A stretch of 64,000 bases of DNA from Chryseotalea sp. WA131a (GTDB lineage Bacteria; Bacteroidota; Bacteroidia; Cytophagales; Cyclobacteriaceae): the NCBI GenBank assembly GCA_025370075.1, contig CP073016.1, positions 1,922,001 through 1,986,000 of the forward strand, in the 5' to 3' direction. Below the pieces are notes generated by a model. It saw only the letters and a list, made by a program, of their open reading frames with translations, was not told where the DNA came from and did no database searches. Below are positions 16,264 through 25,054 of this stretch, in pieces. The position numbers were made by a program, and so were the translations under genes. Every line of letters starts with the position of its first letter. Within the stretch, counting starts at the first letter, position 1.

Positions 16264-18035
16264 CAGTCTATTTTTACGATAATGTTGAGCTCTTTTAGCT
16301 GTTCATTCGATAGAGTGGCGGGTGTATCAATCATCATATCCCGACCCGAATTATTTTTAGGGAAGGCAATGAAATCGCGGATGGAGTCTGCTCCACCAAA
16401 CAAAGAACACAACCGATCGAACCCAAACGCGATGCCACCGTGCGGAGGGGCACCAAAATCAAACGCATCCATCAAAAATCCAAATTGCTTTTTAGCTTCT
16501 TCTTCGCTAAAGCCGAGTTTGCTGAACATCAATTGCTGCGTGGCACGATCATGAATACGAATAGATCCACCGCCAATTTCTGTTCCGTTCAACACCATGT
16601 CGTACGCATTGGCACGCACCTTACCGGGGTCGCTATCCAACAAGTTCATGTCTTCTGGTTTGGGTGAGGTAAACGGATGGTGCATGGCGTGCCAGCGGCC
16701 TGCCTGTCCGGTAGGCAGGTTGGTTTCCTCATTCCATTCCAACAATGGAAAATCAACTACCCACAGTGGAGCAAATTTATTTTTATCGCGCAAGCCCAAT
16801 TGATTGGCCACATGCAAGCGAAGTTCACCCAAGGCTTTCAAGGTTCTTTCTTTTTCTCCTGCCAGTATCAAAATTAAATCGCCTGCATCTGCATTGAATT
16901 TTTGTGCAAAGCGACTGAGCTCCATCTCATCAAAAAATTTATCGACCGATGATTTGAAGGTGCCGTTTGCTTCGCAACGCAGGTACACCAAACCTTTCGC
17001 ACCGATTTGTGGCTTCTTTACAAAATCAGTAAGCTCATCAATTTGTTTGCGCGTATAACTTGCGCAACCTTTTGCACAAATTCCACCTACCAACTGTGCC
17101 TCTTCAAAAACCGTAAAGCCTTTTCCTTTTGCCACTTCTTGCAAGTCTACAATCTTCATATCAAAGCGTGTGTCGGGCTTATCAGAGCCATAGTGTGCCA
17201 TGGCATCGGCATAACTCATGTGTGGCACCGAAGGCATGTCAATTCCTTTTACCGTTTTGAACAAGTGGCGCACCAAGCCTTCAAAGGTTTTTAAAATATC
17301 TTCTTGCGTAATGAAGGCCATCTCGCAGTCAATCTGTGTAAACTCGGGCTGACGATCGGCACGCAAGTCTTCATCGCGAAAGCATTTTACAATTTGATAA
17401 TAGCGGTCGAAGCCACTCACCATCAGCAATTGTTTGAACGTTTGTGGCGATTGCGGCAGCGCATAAAATTCTCCGGGGTTCATGCGCGAAGGAACCACAA
17501 AATCGCGCGCGCCTTCGGGTGTTGACTTAATCAAGACCGGGGTTTCCACTTCAATGAAATTCAAGCTATCTAAATAGACGCGCGTTTGTTGCGCCATCTT
17601 GTGGCGAAGTTGCAGGCTTTCCCGCACGGGGGCTCTGCGCAAATCCAAGTAGCGGTACTTCATCCGTAAATCATCTCCCCCATCCGTTTGGTCTTCAATG
17701 GTGAACGGAGGTGTTTTAGAGCTATTCAATACGTCAATAGAAGTAACTTTTATTTCAATTTCACCTGTGGCCATTTTATCATTTTTCGACATCCTTTCAG
17801 CCACTGTGCCTTGTACCTTTACCACAAACTCGCGACCCAAACCACGCGCTGCTTTTAGCAAAGCCGCCTCTGATTTTCCTTCTTCCAAAAAAAGCTGGGT
17901 GATCCCATAGCGATCGCGCAAATCAATCCACAATAAACTGCCCTTATCACGCAGGCGCTGCACCCATCCCGTAAGGGTAACTTGTTTGTTTACATCCGTT
18001 ATTCGCAATTCACCGCAGGTATGAGTTCGAAGCAT
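16263..18035 (-). CDS. aspS: aspartate--tRNA ligase with a 7-residue in-frame insertion
   Basis: Class II aminoacyl-tRNA synthetase charging tRNA-Asp. The OB-fold anticodon-binding domain is at the N-terminus (VTLTGWVQRLRDKGSLLWIDLRDRYG), motif 2 is CFRDEDLRADRQPEFTQ, the bacterial GAD insertion lies mid-protein, and motif 3 is GIAFGFDRL near the C-terminus. All essential motifs are intact, and the length is 590 residues. Between WNEET and GRWHAMHHPF sits NLPTGQA, encoded by a CCTGCC/GGCAGG palindrome (16699-16719) that other family members would not be expected to have. Start ATG at 18035 gives the normal MLRTHTCGEL beginning. Confidence 0.97.
   Translation of the reverse strand: MLRTHTCGELRITDVNKQVTLTGWVQRLRDKGSLLWIDLRDRYGITQLFLEEGKSEAALLKAARGLGREFVVKVQGTVAERMSKNDKMATGEIEIKVTSIDVLNSSKTPPFTIEDQTDGGDDLRMKYRYLDLRRAPVRESLQLRHKMAQQTRVYLDSLNFIEVETPVLIKSTPEGARDFVVPSRMNPGEFYALPQSPQTFKQLLMVSGFDRYYQIVKCFRDEDLRADRQPEFTQIDCEMAFITQEDILKTFEGLVRHLFKTVKGIDMPSVPHMSYADAMAHYGSDKPDTRFDMKIVDLQEVAKGKGFTVFEEAQLVGGICAKGCASYTRKQIDELTDFVKKPQIGAKGLVYLRCEANGTFKSSVDKFFDEMELSRFAQKFNADAGDLILILAGEKERTLKALGELRLHVANQLGLRDKNKFAPLWVVDFPLLEWNEETNLPTGQAGRWHAMHHPFTSPKPEDMNLLDSDPGKVRANAYDMVLNGTEIGGGSIRIHDRATQQLMFSKLGFSEEEAKKQFGFLMDAFDFGAPPHGGIAFGFDRLCSLFGGADSIRDFIAFPKNNSGRDMMIDTPATLSNEQLKELNIIVKID
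16699..16719. repeat. palindromic repeat inserted in frame within aspS
   Basis: The arms CCTGCCT (16699-16705) and AGGCAGG (16713-16719) flank a GTCCGGT centre, giving a near-perfect palindrome. Bases 16703-16721 differ at one position from the intergenic copy at 4889-4907. On the coding (minus) strand it reads through as Leu-Pro-Thr-Gly-Gln-Ala. Confidence 0.8.
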
Positions 18036-18208
18036 AGAAAATAGTTAAATTTGGGATCGCAAGTTAGTAAGTAGAGTTGACAGTTGACAATCGATATGAA
18101 AAAAGTACTCCTACACTAATGAACAGAGGATAAATAGGCAAAGAAAGCTGACACTAAACAATAGCTATCCTGACGGCATCGTTAGGAATATATTCTAAAT
18201 TTTTCTCC

Positions 18209-18760
18209 ATGAAACCTGTAACATTCTGCCTTATCTTGATAGTAACCCTAACCGGCTTTGCTCCGCCCAAACTCACCAAAATAAAAATAAGTGATGGCGT
18301 TACCGTATCGATTCCAAAATCACTTTCGCTGATGACGCCCGAAGATATTGTGCAACGCTATCCGTCCGTCCGTTCGCCTTTGGCCGCGTTCACAAACAAA
18401 AATCGCTCGGCAGATTTCAGCGTAAATATTTCGGCCACGCAATGGCCTGATGGCAATATTGAACTGGCAAGAAAATTCTTTCGTGCGGGGATCACCAACT
18501 TATACGACCGTGTAGATTTTATAAGCGAGGGCATTCAAATTATTAATAAAAAAAAATTCATCTACTTCGAATTCCAATCGCGTGTAAACGGAAACAAAAT
18601 GGCGTTGGGCGAGCAATCACCCGTCTATCGCTACACTTATATTCAATATTTTGTTGAGAAAGACAAAGCCTTGGTGTTTTCGTTCAATTGTCCTAAAGAT
18701 TTAAAAGAAGAGTGGCAACCCACCGTTCATGCCATGATGAAGACAGTGAAGGTGAAGTGA
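18209..18760 (+). CDS. exported protein of unknown function
   Basis: A 183-residue protein with a signal peptide (MKPVTFCLILIVTLTGFA) that I do not recognise with certainty. The mature part has the layout of small DcrB/PsbP-like lipid-facing or periplasmic proteins: VTVSIPKSLSLMTPEDI, a central ISATQWPDGNIE strand, and a C-terminal VFSFNCPKDLKEEWQPTVHAMMKTVKV helix. That resemblance is weak. It stands alone between aspS (divergent) and the Hsp20-like gene. Confidence 0.7.
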   Translation: MKPVTFCLILIVTLTGFAPPKLTKIKISDGVTVSIPKSLSLMTPEDIVQRYPSVRSPLAAFTNKNRSADFSVNISATQWPDGNIELARKFFRAGITNLYDRVDFISEGIQIINKKKFIYFEFQSRVNGNKMALGEQSPVYRYTYIQYFVEKDKALVFSFNCPKDLKEEWQPTVHAMMKTVKVK

Positions 18761-18762
18761 CT

Positions 18763-18798
18763 TTGGGATTTAGGTGTTAGGACTTGGGAGGGTAGGTG
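18763..18798. repeat. degenerate TTAGGTGTTAGGACTTGGG-type intergenic repeat
   Basis: G/T-rich phrases GGGATTTAGGTGTTAGGACTTGGGAGGG occur just after the stop. They closely resemble the sequence at 26436-26460 and, on the opposite strand, 31962-32000. These appear to be members of one short degenerate intergenic repeat family. Confidence 0.45.
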
Positions 18799-18982
18799 GT
18801 AAGTAGTATTAGTATTGATGTTCGGCAACCATTCTAACTTCTAAATTACAACTTCTGACTTCTTTTGCTTTGCTTAAGTAACAATGTCATCTAATGCACC
18901 TATTTCACTAATCAAACCTGACTATTTGGCCTAAACTTTTGCTGGTATGTTCATTGTTATGGTTGCGTTAAATTTTTAGGCA

Positions 18983-19363
18983 ATGAGAACAAGAAAAGAA
19001 ATACCAACCGAAATATTGCAATCCATCAATGCTTTGAATACGATTCACGGAGGAATCAGCGAGCCTTGGATTAATCTACAACAACTAAAAGATCATCGGC
19101 AAATAAATGCAAAAGTGCCGGGCGTGGATGTGCACGATATTCAAATTGAGGTAGTCAACAATGTGTTGAACATTTTCCACTTTTTTCCCATTAAAACGAA
19201 TGGTCAAATTATGCAAACACCGCGCATATTTTATAGTAAACAAATACCATATTTTATTGATCAAGAAAACATAGAGGCTACTGTTGAGGATAATCAATTG
19301 AAGGTATTCCTTCCTTTTAACAATTTAGCACAGGGTTATAAACGCAAAATAGAGTTAAACTAA
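18983..19363 (+). CDS. divergent Hsp20/alpha-crystallin-like protein
   Basis: A 126-residue protein whose layout fits the alpha-crystallin domain of small heat-shock proteins. It has VPGVDVHDIQIEVVNNVLNI (strands 2-5 of the domain), then a Pro-containing strand, then ENIEATVEDNQLKVFLPF (canonical I-A-x-x-x-N-G-x-L-x-V-x-x-P, here EDNQLKVFLPF). The Arg and the C-terminal IXI motif are poorly conserved, so chaperone function is uncertain. No neighbouring stress genes. Confidence 0.65.
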   Translation: MRTRKEIPTEILQSINALNTIHGGISEPWINLQQLKDHRQINAKVPGVDVHDIQIEVVNNVLNIFHFFPIKTNGQIMQTPRIFYSKQIPYFIDQENIEATVEDNQLKVFLPFNNLAQGYKRKIELN

Positions 19364-19767
19364 CTCCGCCTAACTTATTTTTTGCGCAATTTGATTACTA
19401 GCTCTCATCCATTTGTCAAATACGAAGTTTCACCAGTTTCGTAACAAAGCCGCATACCATCTCTATGCCTGTGGCCTAAGTGACCCAGACAACAATGGTA
19501 GTCAATGCTTGGCTACACCCTGCCGATACATCGGCAAGTAACAGTTGTAAATCATTCACGGAAGAGACTTTTAACCAAGCATTGATGGAAAAATAGCGCT
19601 CTTTAAAACACTAACAGCATTAGCCTGACAAGCTATGCCGGATAGGAAAGGCGCAAAGCAGGCATTTGTTCCGTGGGTATGTTAAAAACCATTTTCACCC
19701 AAATACCATCTGTTCTGTAACTATCTCAACTTTATTTAGTTAATTTCCAGCTCCTAAACCGCGCACC
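19364..19767. other. gene-less spacer with nested inverted repeats
   Basis: A stretch of 404 bases with no supportable reading frame. An 11-base inverted repeat TCAATGCTTGG (19502-19512) / CCAAGCATTGA (19575-19585) encloses a second hairpin TGCCGAT-AC-ATCGGCA (19521-19536). Near 19633 the phrase CTATGCCGGATAGG resembles a degenerate copy of the CCTATCCGG repeat seen at 4889. The right end should contain the promoter of the gluconate genes. No tRNA or riboswitch fold was recognised. Confidence 0.5.
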
Positions 19768-21240
19768 TTGCATTACCTCATCGCTGTTGATATTGGCACG
19801 ACTAGCGCAAAGGCATTGGCCGTCACACCTAATGGATCAGTATTGGCTTCTCATCAAGTTTTTTATCCCACTCACTATTCCACCAACGGGTTTGCAGAAC
19901 AAAGCCCCATTGAAATTTTTGAAGCAGTGGTCACGCTGCTGAAAAAGACCCAACAAGCAAATAAGCATTATTTGCTGCAAGCAATTTCGTTCAGTGCCGC
20001 CATGCACAGTCTGATGGCAGTTGATGAAATGAATCAGCCCATCACATCTTTGTTGATTTGGGCGGACACGCGAAGCAGCGAGCAAACCAATAAAATAAAA
20101 GAATCGGGTGCGGCTACCCGCTTAACGCAAATCACAGGCACGCCCGTTCACCCCATGTCGCCTTTGTGCAAGTTGATGTGGTGGCAAGACCATCAACCCG
20201 ATGTTATCGCGAAAGCAAAGAAGTTCATCTCGATCAAAGAGTATGTGGTTCATCAATTAACAAATCACTATTTGATTGATTATTCAACCGCTTCTGCCAC
20301 CGGACTTTTTGATATTGAAAAATTGCAATGGAGCCAAGACGCAGCCCAATGGCACCGCATTCCATTTCGCAAATTCTCGCAGCCAGTTTCAATTTATTAT
20401 TCTATCGAAATAACAGAAGAAGTTTCGCGCAAACTAGCATTACCAGCAAACACAAAACTGGTAGTGGGAGCCAGCGATGGGTGCAGTGCGCAATTGGGAA
20501 GCGGTGCGATAAAGCCAGGAGACGTTTCCATAACGGTAGGCACCAGTGCTGCTGCACGAATGGTGTCCTCATCCGGATTACACGATGCGGAAGGTCGGCT
20601 GTTTAATTATTTGCTTGACGAAAAAATGTTTGTGAGTGGCGGTGCTTCTAATAATGGCACTGCTCTTATCAACTGGTTTCAAAAACTTCATCCGCAAAGT
20701 GCAGAGGATATTTCTGAATTTGTAAAGGAGATAAGGAATATTTCTGCTGGTAGCGATGGCCTGTTGATGTTGCCGCTTTTGTTGGGAGAACGAACTCCCG
20801 TTTATGATGCAGAGGCTAGGGCTGCGTATCTAGGCATTTCGGTTAACCATACTCGTTTTCATTTTCAACGTGCTTTGTTGGAAGGTATTTGTTTTCAACT
20901 GAAAAGTATAGTGAACGTAGTAGAAGAAAATGCAGGGCGGGGTAATCGGATTTTGGTAAGTGGTGGAATTACCCGTTCGCCCGAGTGGGTGCAACTCATG
21001 AGCAACGTATTGCAACGTCAGTTACAGGTTTCTGATCAACCGGATGCTTCTGCCATGGGTGCAGCCATGATTGGATTCAAATCATTGGGTGGTAGTCTGG
21101 AATTTAATGAAACCCAACCAAAATTATTTTTGCCCGATGTTTCTGTCAAATCAGTTTACGAAAGGCAATTTTTGGTGTACGAAAATTTGTACAGTAAGTT
21201 GAAAGATGTTTTTTATGAGCTAAACCGAATGAAATTGTGA
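19768..21240 (+). CDS. gluconokinase, FGGY family
   Basis: FGGY carbohydrate kinase of 490 residues. The N-terminal phosphate-binding loop is AVDIGTTSAKALAV and the C-terminal ATP-site motif is ILVSGGITRSPEWVQLMSNVL. The immediate neighbours (GntP-family permease, 6-phosphogluconate dehydrogenase) make gluconate the likely substrate: D-gluconate + ATP gives 6-phosphogluconate. Translation must begin at a TTG (19768), because it encodes the expected MHYLIAVDIG start and no ATG lies upstream in frame near it. It is the first gene of a four-gene rightward cluster. Confidence 0.87.
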   Translation: MHYLIAVDIGTTSAKALAVTPNGSVLASHQVFYPTHYSTNGFAEQSPIEIFEAVVTLLKKTQQANKHYLLQAISFSAAMHSLMAVDEMNQPITSLLIWADTRSSEQTNKIKESGAATRLTQITGTPVHPMSPLCKLMWWQDHQPDVIAKAKKFISIKEYVVHQLTNHYLIDYSTASATGLFDIEKLQWSQDAAQWHRIPFRKFSQPVSIYYSIEITEEVSRKLALPANTKLVVGASDGCSAQLGSGAIKPGDVSITVGTSAAARMVSSSGLHDAEGRLFNYLLDEKMFVSGGASNNGTALINWFQKLHPQSAEDISEFVKEIRNISAGSDGLLMLPLLLGERTPVYDAEARAAYLGISVNHTRFHFQRALLEGICFQLKSIVNVVEENAGRGNRILVSGGITRSPEWVQLMSNVLQRQLQVSDQPDASAMGAAMIGFKSLGGSLEFNETQPKLFLPDVSVKSVYERQFLVYENLYSKLKDVFYELNRMKL

Positions 21241-21279
21241 TTGCCATGCGAGTCATTGTATTCTTCTAAAAAAAGTAAA

Positions 21280-22575
21280 ATGCCTTTATTGATCGTTGCG
21301 CTTGGAGTTTTGGTGTTGTTAGCACTCATCCTGCTTAAAGTAAAACCATTGTACGCCTTGCTCCTCGTATCCGTTTTGGTTGGACTAGCGCAGGGTCTTT
21401 CGATTATCCAAACTTTTCAATCTTTAGGGTTGGGCATTTTCGATACGTTAAAAAATATAGCACTCGTTCTTTGCTTGGGCGCGATGCTGGGTAAAATGAT
21501 TGAAACCAGTGGGGCTGCCCACCAAATCACCCATACATTATTAAAGTGGTTTGGTAGGGAAAATATTTCATGGGCCGTAATGCTTACCGGTCTGATTGTG
21601 GGCATACCGCTTTTTTACAATGCCGGTTTTGTCATTTTAATTCCACTGGTTTTTTCGATTGCCCTTTCGGCCAACGTACCGATTTTGTTGGTGGGCATTC
21701 CGATGGCGGCTTCGTTATCAGTAACACATGGATTTTTACCCCCGCATCCTGGCCCCACCGCCATTGCTGCTATTTTTCATGCCGATTTGAACAAGACTTT
21801 AATGTATGGATTGATCATCACAATTCCGTCCATCATTTTGGCGGGCCCTGTTTTTTCCAAAACTTTGAAAAGAGTAAAAGTATCACCCTCCATTTCAAAG
21901 CCACCACATGAGAAAATAGCCATGCCGATACCATCATTGAGTTTTTTTATTGCACTCTTTCCGGTGGCCCTCATTGCAGCGAGTGGGTTGTTGGGATACT
22001 GGTTTCCTTCATACGCTGGCGTTTTCAAATGGATCGGTCACCCCGGGGTGGCGTTAAGCATTGCCTTGGTGCTGGCAATTTATTTTTTTGCCGTCAAACA
22101 AAACCAATCCGTCCAATCGGTAGGCAAAGATTTAGTACAATCCATTAAAGACATAGTATTGATTGTATTGGTGATTGCTGCTGGCGGTGGTTTTAAACAA
22201 GTGCTGATTGACAGCGGAGTGGGTGGCTACATTAAAGAACTCACCACGGGCCTTATGCTTTCGCCACTTCTTTTGGCGTGGAGCGTAGCCGCTCTTTTGC
22301 GTGTTTCGCTGGGTTCGGCTACGGTGGCGGGGCTAACCGCATCTGGCATTGTGCTGCCATTTGCCATGCAAGCAGGCGTGCATCCTGAATTAATGGTATT
22401 GGCCGTTGGGGCAGGCAGCTTATTTTTTTCTCATGTAAACGATACAGGTTTCTGGATGTTTAAAGAATACTTTAATTTGTCCCTGAAACAAACCTTACTT
22501 TCTTGGACGATGATGGAGACCATTGTTTCATTAGCAGGATTGGGAGGCGTATTGATTTTAGATAAAGTGATTTAA
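21280..22575 (+). CDS. GntP-family gluconate permease
   Basis: Inner-membrane gluconate:H+ symporter family protein of about 431 residues, with 12 or so hydrophobic segments. The family signatures LTHGFLPPHPGPTA (here VTHGFLPPHPGPTAIA) and SHVNDTGFWMFKEYF are unmistakable. ATG 21280 is chosen because it gives the hydrophobic start MPLLIVALGVLVLLAL; a TTG 13 codons upstream is open but would add polar residues. It lies 39 bases after the kinase stop and supplies its substrate. Confidence 0.92.
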   Translation: MPLLIVALGVLVLLALILLKVKPLYALLLVSVLVGLAQGLSIIQTFQSLGLGIFDTLKNIALVLCLGAMLGKMIETSGAAHQITHTLLKWFGRENISWAVMLTGLIVGIPLFYNAGFVILIPLVFSIALSANVPILLVGIPMAASLSVTHGFLPPHPGPTAIAAIFHADLNKTLMYGLIITIPSIILAGPVFSKTLKRVKVSPSISKPPHEKIAMPIPSLSFFIALFPVALIAASGLLGYWFPSYAGVFKWIGHPGVALSIALVLAIYFFAVKQNQSVQSVGKDLVQSIKDIVLIVLVIAAGGGFKQVLIDSGVGGYIKELTTGLMLSPLLLAWSVAALLRVSLGSATVAGLTASGIVLPFAMQAGVHPELMVLAVGAGSLFFSHVNDTGFWMFKEYFNLSLKQTLLSWTMMETIVSLAGLGGVLILDKVI

Positions 22576-22603
22576 TTGAACTTAAAATGGATGTTTATAC
22601 CCC

Positions 22604-23092
22604 ATGAATAGACAAATCGCTATCGTGTTTGCCGTAACGGCCAGCGCCTTGACATATTCTTGTAATTTCAGACCAAATAAAAAAAATGAGAATACTGAAA
22701 TTGAATCTAAGAAAGGAGTAAACCCAGTTGTATATTTTGAGATTCCAGTGAATGACCAAGAACGCGCCATGGAGTTTTATTCGGCAGTATTTGATTTCAC
22801 TTTTGAGAGAAGCATCATTGATAAAAATGAAATGGCTTTGTTTCCATTCAAAGATGAAAACAGAGGGATTTCGGGGGCATTGGCAAGAGGAGAGATTTAT
22901 AAGCCAACCAAAGATGGTGTTTTGATTTATTTCACCACCAATGACATTGATAGATGCCTTCAACTTGCAATAAAAAATGGCGGTAAACTTCTGTATCCTA
23001 AAACTTCGAATGGCGATTTGGGGTATGTGGCTGAATTTGAAGATAGTGAAGGCAATCGAATTGCTCTACATCAATCAGCTGAATCAAATTGA
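22604..23092 (+). CDS. VOC (glyoxalase-like) family lipoprotein
   Basis: A 162-residue protein with a lipobox (SALTYSC, Cys20) followed by a vicinal-oxygen-chelate fold: VVYFEIPVNDQERAMEFYSAVF, then VLIYFTTNDIDRCLQLAIKNGGKLLYPKT and VAEFEDSEGNRIALHQ. A periplasmic VOC protein inside a gluconate cluster is unusual; its role there is unknown. Metal-ligand positions are only partly present, so it may bind rather than catalyse. It follows the permease by 28 bases. Confidence 0.8.
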   Translation: MNRQIAIVFAVTASALTYSCNFRPNKKNENTEIESKKGVNPVVYFEIPVNDQERAMEFYSAVFDFTFERSIIDKNEMALFPFKDENRGISGALARGEIYKPTKDGVLIYFTTNDIDRCLQLAIKNGGKLLYPKTSNGDLGYVAEFEDSEGNRIALHQSAESN

Positions 23093-23136
23093 TGAATTAA
23101 ATACTACATTACCATATCAAACATAAAGAACTAAAA

Positions 23137-24033
23137 ATGCAAATTGGATTGGTAGGACTAGGCAAAATGGGGTACAACCTCGCGCTGAATTTTAAAAGAA
23201 ATGGCTTACAGGTGCATGCCTTTGACGTGAACAAAGCAGCGGGCGAAAAAATTTCCAAAGAAGGAGTGGCAACCTACTCGATGGTGAGTGATATGGCACT
23301 GGCGTTGGGCGGACGGAAAGTTATTTGGATAATGGTGCCTGCCGGGAATGTGGTGGATGTAATCCTTAACAACCTGAAGCAATACCTAAATCCCAACGAC
23401 ATAATTATTGATGGCGGAAATTCGCACTACAAGGACACACAAACCCGTGCGCGCGATTTGGAAAAAATGGGCGTTCACCTATTAGACAGCGGTACTAGTG
23501 GTGGCCCTTTGGGTGCATTGCACGGAGTCTGCACCATGATTGGTGGCAAACGTGAAGCATTTGATTATTGTGAGGCTATTTTTAAATCTATTTCTGTTGA
23601 GAGTGGATATCTCTATTGTGGTAAATCCGGAAGTGGTCATTTTACGAAGATGGTGCACAATGGAATTGAATACGGCATGATGCAATCCATTGCCGAAGGT
23701 CTAGAAGTTCTGAACAAATATGACGCTGAAATGGATTTGGCTAGCGTGAGCAAAGTTTGGAACCATGGATCGGTGGTGCGCAGTTGGCTGATGGAACTTA
23801 CCCAGCGAGCTTTAGAGAAAGATAAAAACTTAGAGTCCATTATAGGTGTGATGAATAGTAGTGGCGAAGGCAAATGGACGGTAGAAACCGCCCTGGAATT
23901 AGGTGTGCCGACTCCAGTTATCACCATGTCGCTATTGATGCGCTATCGTTCACAGCAAGACGATACGTTTTCAGGCAAAGTTGTGGCCGCCCTTCGCAAC
24001 GAGTTTGGTGGACATGAGGTAGAAAAAAAGTGA
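23137..24033 (+). CDS. 6-phosphogluconate dehydrogenase, decarboxylating, short form
   Basis: Converts 6-phosphogluconate to ribulose 5-phosphate + CO2. The 298-residue length is that of the short, often NAD-dependent type rather than the ~470-residue NADP form. The Rossmann loop is GLVGLGKMGYNLALN; the substrate motifs DGGNSHYKDTQTRA, GTSGGPLGAL and KMVHNGIEYGMMQ carry the catalytic Lys and Asn. It completes a gluconate-to-pentose-phosphate route with the upstream kinase and permease, 44 bases after the VOC gene. Confidence 0.92.
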   Translation: MQIGLVGLGKMGYNLALNFKRNGLQVHAFDVNKAAGEKISKEGVATYSMVSDMALALGGRKVIWIMVPAGNVVDVILNNLKQYLNPNDIIIDGGNSHYKDTQTRARDLEKMGVHLLDSGTSGGPLGALHGVCTMIGGKREAFDYCEAIFKSISVESGYLYCGKSGSGHFTKMVHNGIEYGMMQSIAEGLEVLNKYDAEMDLASVSKVWNHGSVVRSWLMELTQRALEKDKNLESIIGVMNSSGEGKWTVETALELGVPTPVITMSLLMRYRSQQDDTFSGKVVAALRNEFGGHEVEKK

Positions 24034-24048
24034 TAAAATACCCCTACC

Positions 24049-24426
24049 CTATCTGCCCAATGATAGGATGAATGCCTTTTTCTTTATAAAGTTCGTGATT
24101 TTAAATCCTCCTTCATAGTAATTGAGTGAGTCTATATATTTAACTCTTCTTACTTCACTTTCGTGGTAATCAATCTGATATTCCTTATGTCCAAGAAGAA
24201 GTTGGGTATAAATCGGTGATAATGAGCCATGAGCGAAGCCGCTTTTTCGTATTGAATCATTTTTGACTGTAAACTCGATGTAAGGGGGAAAAAATGAATT
24301 AAACTCTTGGCTCCCTGATTTGACTACGCACTTGTAAGTAATATTCCCCTCGAAGAATTGAGCATTGACAAACCTAGCTGCAAAAACGAATGTGATACAC
24401 AGGCAACAAAAAATCTTTTCTTTCAT
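24049..24426 (-). CDS. small exported protein of unknown function
   Basis: A 125-residue protein with a signal peptide (cleavage after RFVNA) and the beginning FFEGNITYKCVVKSG. That resembles the first part of DUF4412/GLPGLI-type periplasmic beta-rich proteins, but the usual C-terminal half is absent. It may be a truncated family member. It converges on the dehydrogenase gene, 15 bases away. No function can be given. Confidence 0.6.
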   Translation of the reverse strand: MKEKIFCCLCITFVFAARFVNAQFFEGNITYKCVVKSGSQEFNSFFPPYIEFTVKNDSIRKSGFAHGSLSPIYTQLLLGHKEYQIDYHESEVRRVKYIDSLNYYEGGFKITNFIKKKAFILSLGR

Positions 24427-24489
24427 ATCAAGTTTAGTTTCCCAACTATTTTGTTAGAAATGGGGTCTAAGAGAAAAAAACCAAAAGTC

Positions 24490-24864
24490 ATGAAAAAATT
24501 TGTTTATATTCTATGTTCATTTTTTATACTGTCATGTGAAAAAAATAGCATTGATCCTTTGTTGGAAAAAGAAAAAGAGCAAAACGGACAATGTGTTACT
24601 GTTTCTTACCTCACTGGTATTTGCCGACAAGCTGTTCTTAAGATTGAAGATCCAGCCTTCTATGGTCTTGGTGAACAGTGGAATGACCATAAAAACGTTT
24701 TCTTTACGGTTTTAGGCTGCGAAATTGATGAAGCTAGTTTGAAGGGTAAGGTATTCAAAGTTACTATCAGCACCACAGATACTTCCAATAGAAATTGTGT
24801 TGTGTGCCAAGCGGCATTAGACTATAATGGCAGTAAGAAGTACTTTGTTACCCTGTGTGAATAA
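24490..24864 (+). CDS. small lipoprotein of unknown function
   Basis: A 124-residue protein starting at ATG 24490, with lipobox FILSC (Cys16) and five more Cys in the mature part (CVTV, ICRQA, LGCEID, NCVVCQA, TLCE) that could form disulfides. Not recognised. The start is chosen because it gives a clean lipoprotein signal; the frame is open further upstream without one. Divergent from the preceding small exported protein, and visibly A/T-rich. Confidence 0.65.
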   Translation: MKKFVYILCSFFILSCEKNSIDPLLEKEKEQNGQCVTVSYLTGICRQAVLKIEDPAFYGLGEQWNDHKNVFFTVLGCEIDEASLKGKVFKVTISTTDTSNRNCVVCQAALDYNGSKKYFVTLCE

Positions 24865-25054
24865 ATTGAAGGCATCTCTTAAAAACCCATGGTTTATTAA
24901 GAACGTGAGTAAAGCGATCGATAGCTTCATATTTTTTATAAAACTCAGTTGGTTAGGTAGTTTCTAATCCATAGAACTAGAAACCAATTGAATAACAAAT
25001 ACTTACTGCAACGGAAAAAATCCTATTGCATTAATTTCGGTTCAACTTCAAAAA

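Noticed and set aside
20830..21015. Small frames on the strand opposite the gluconate kinase and most other genes
   Set aside because: They are antisense shadows of well-supported coding regions with no recognisable product.
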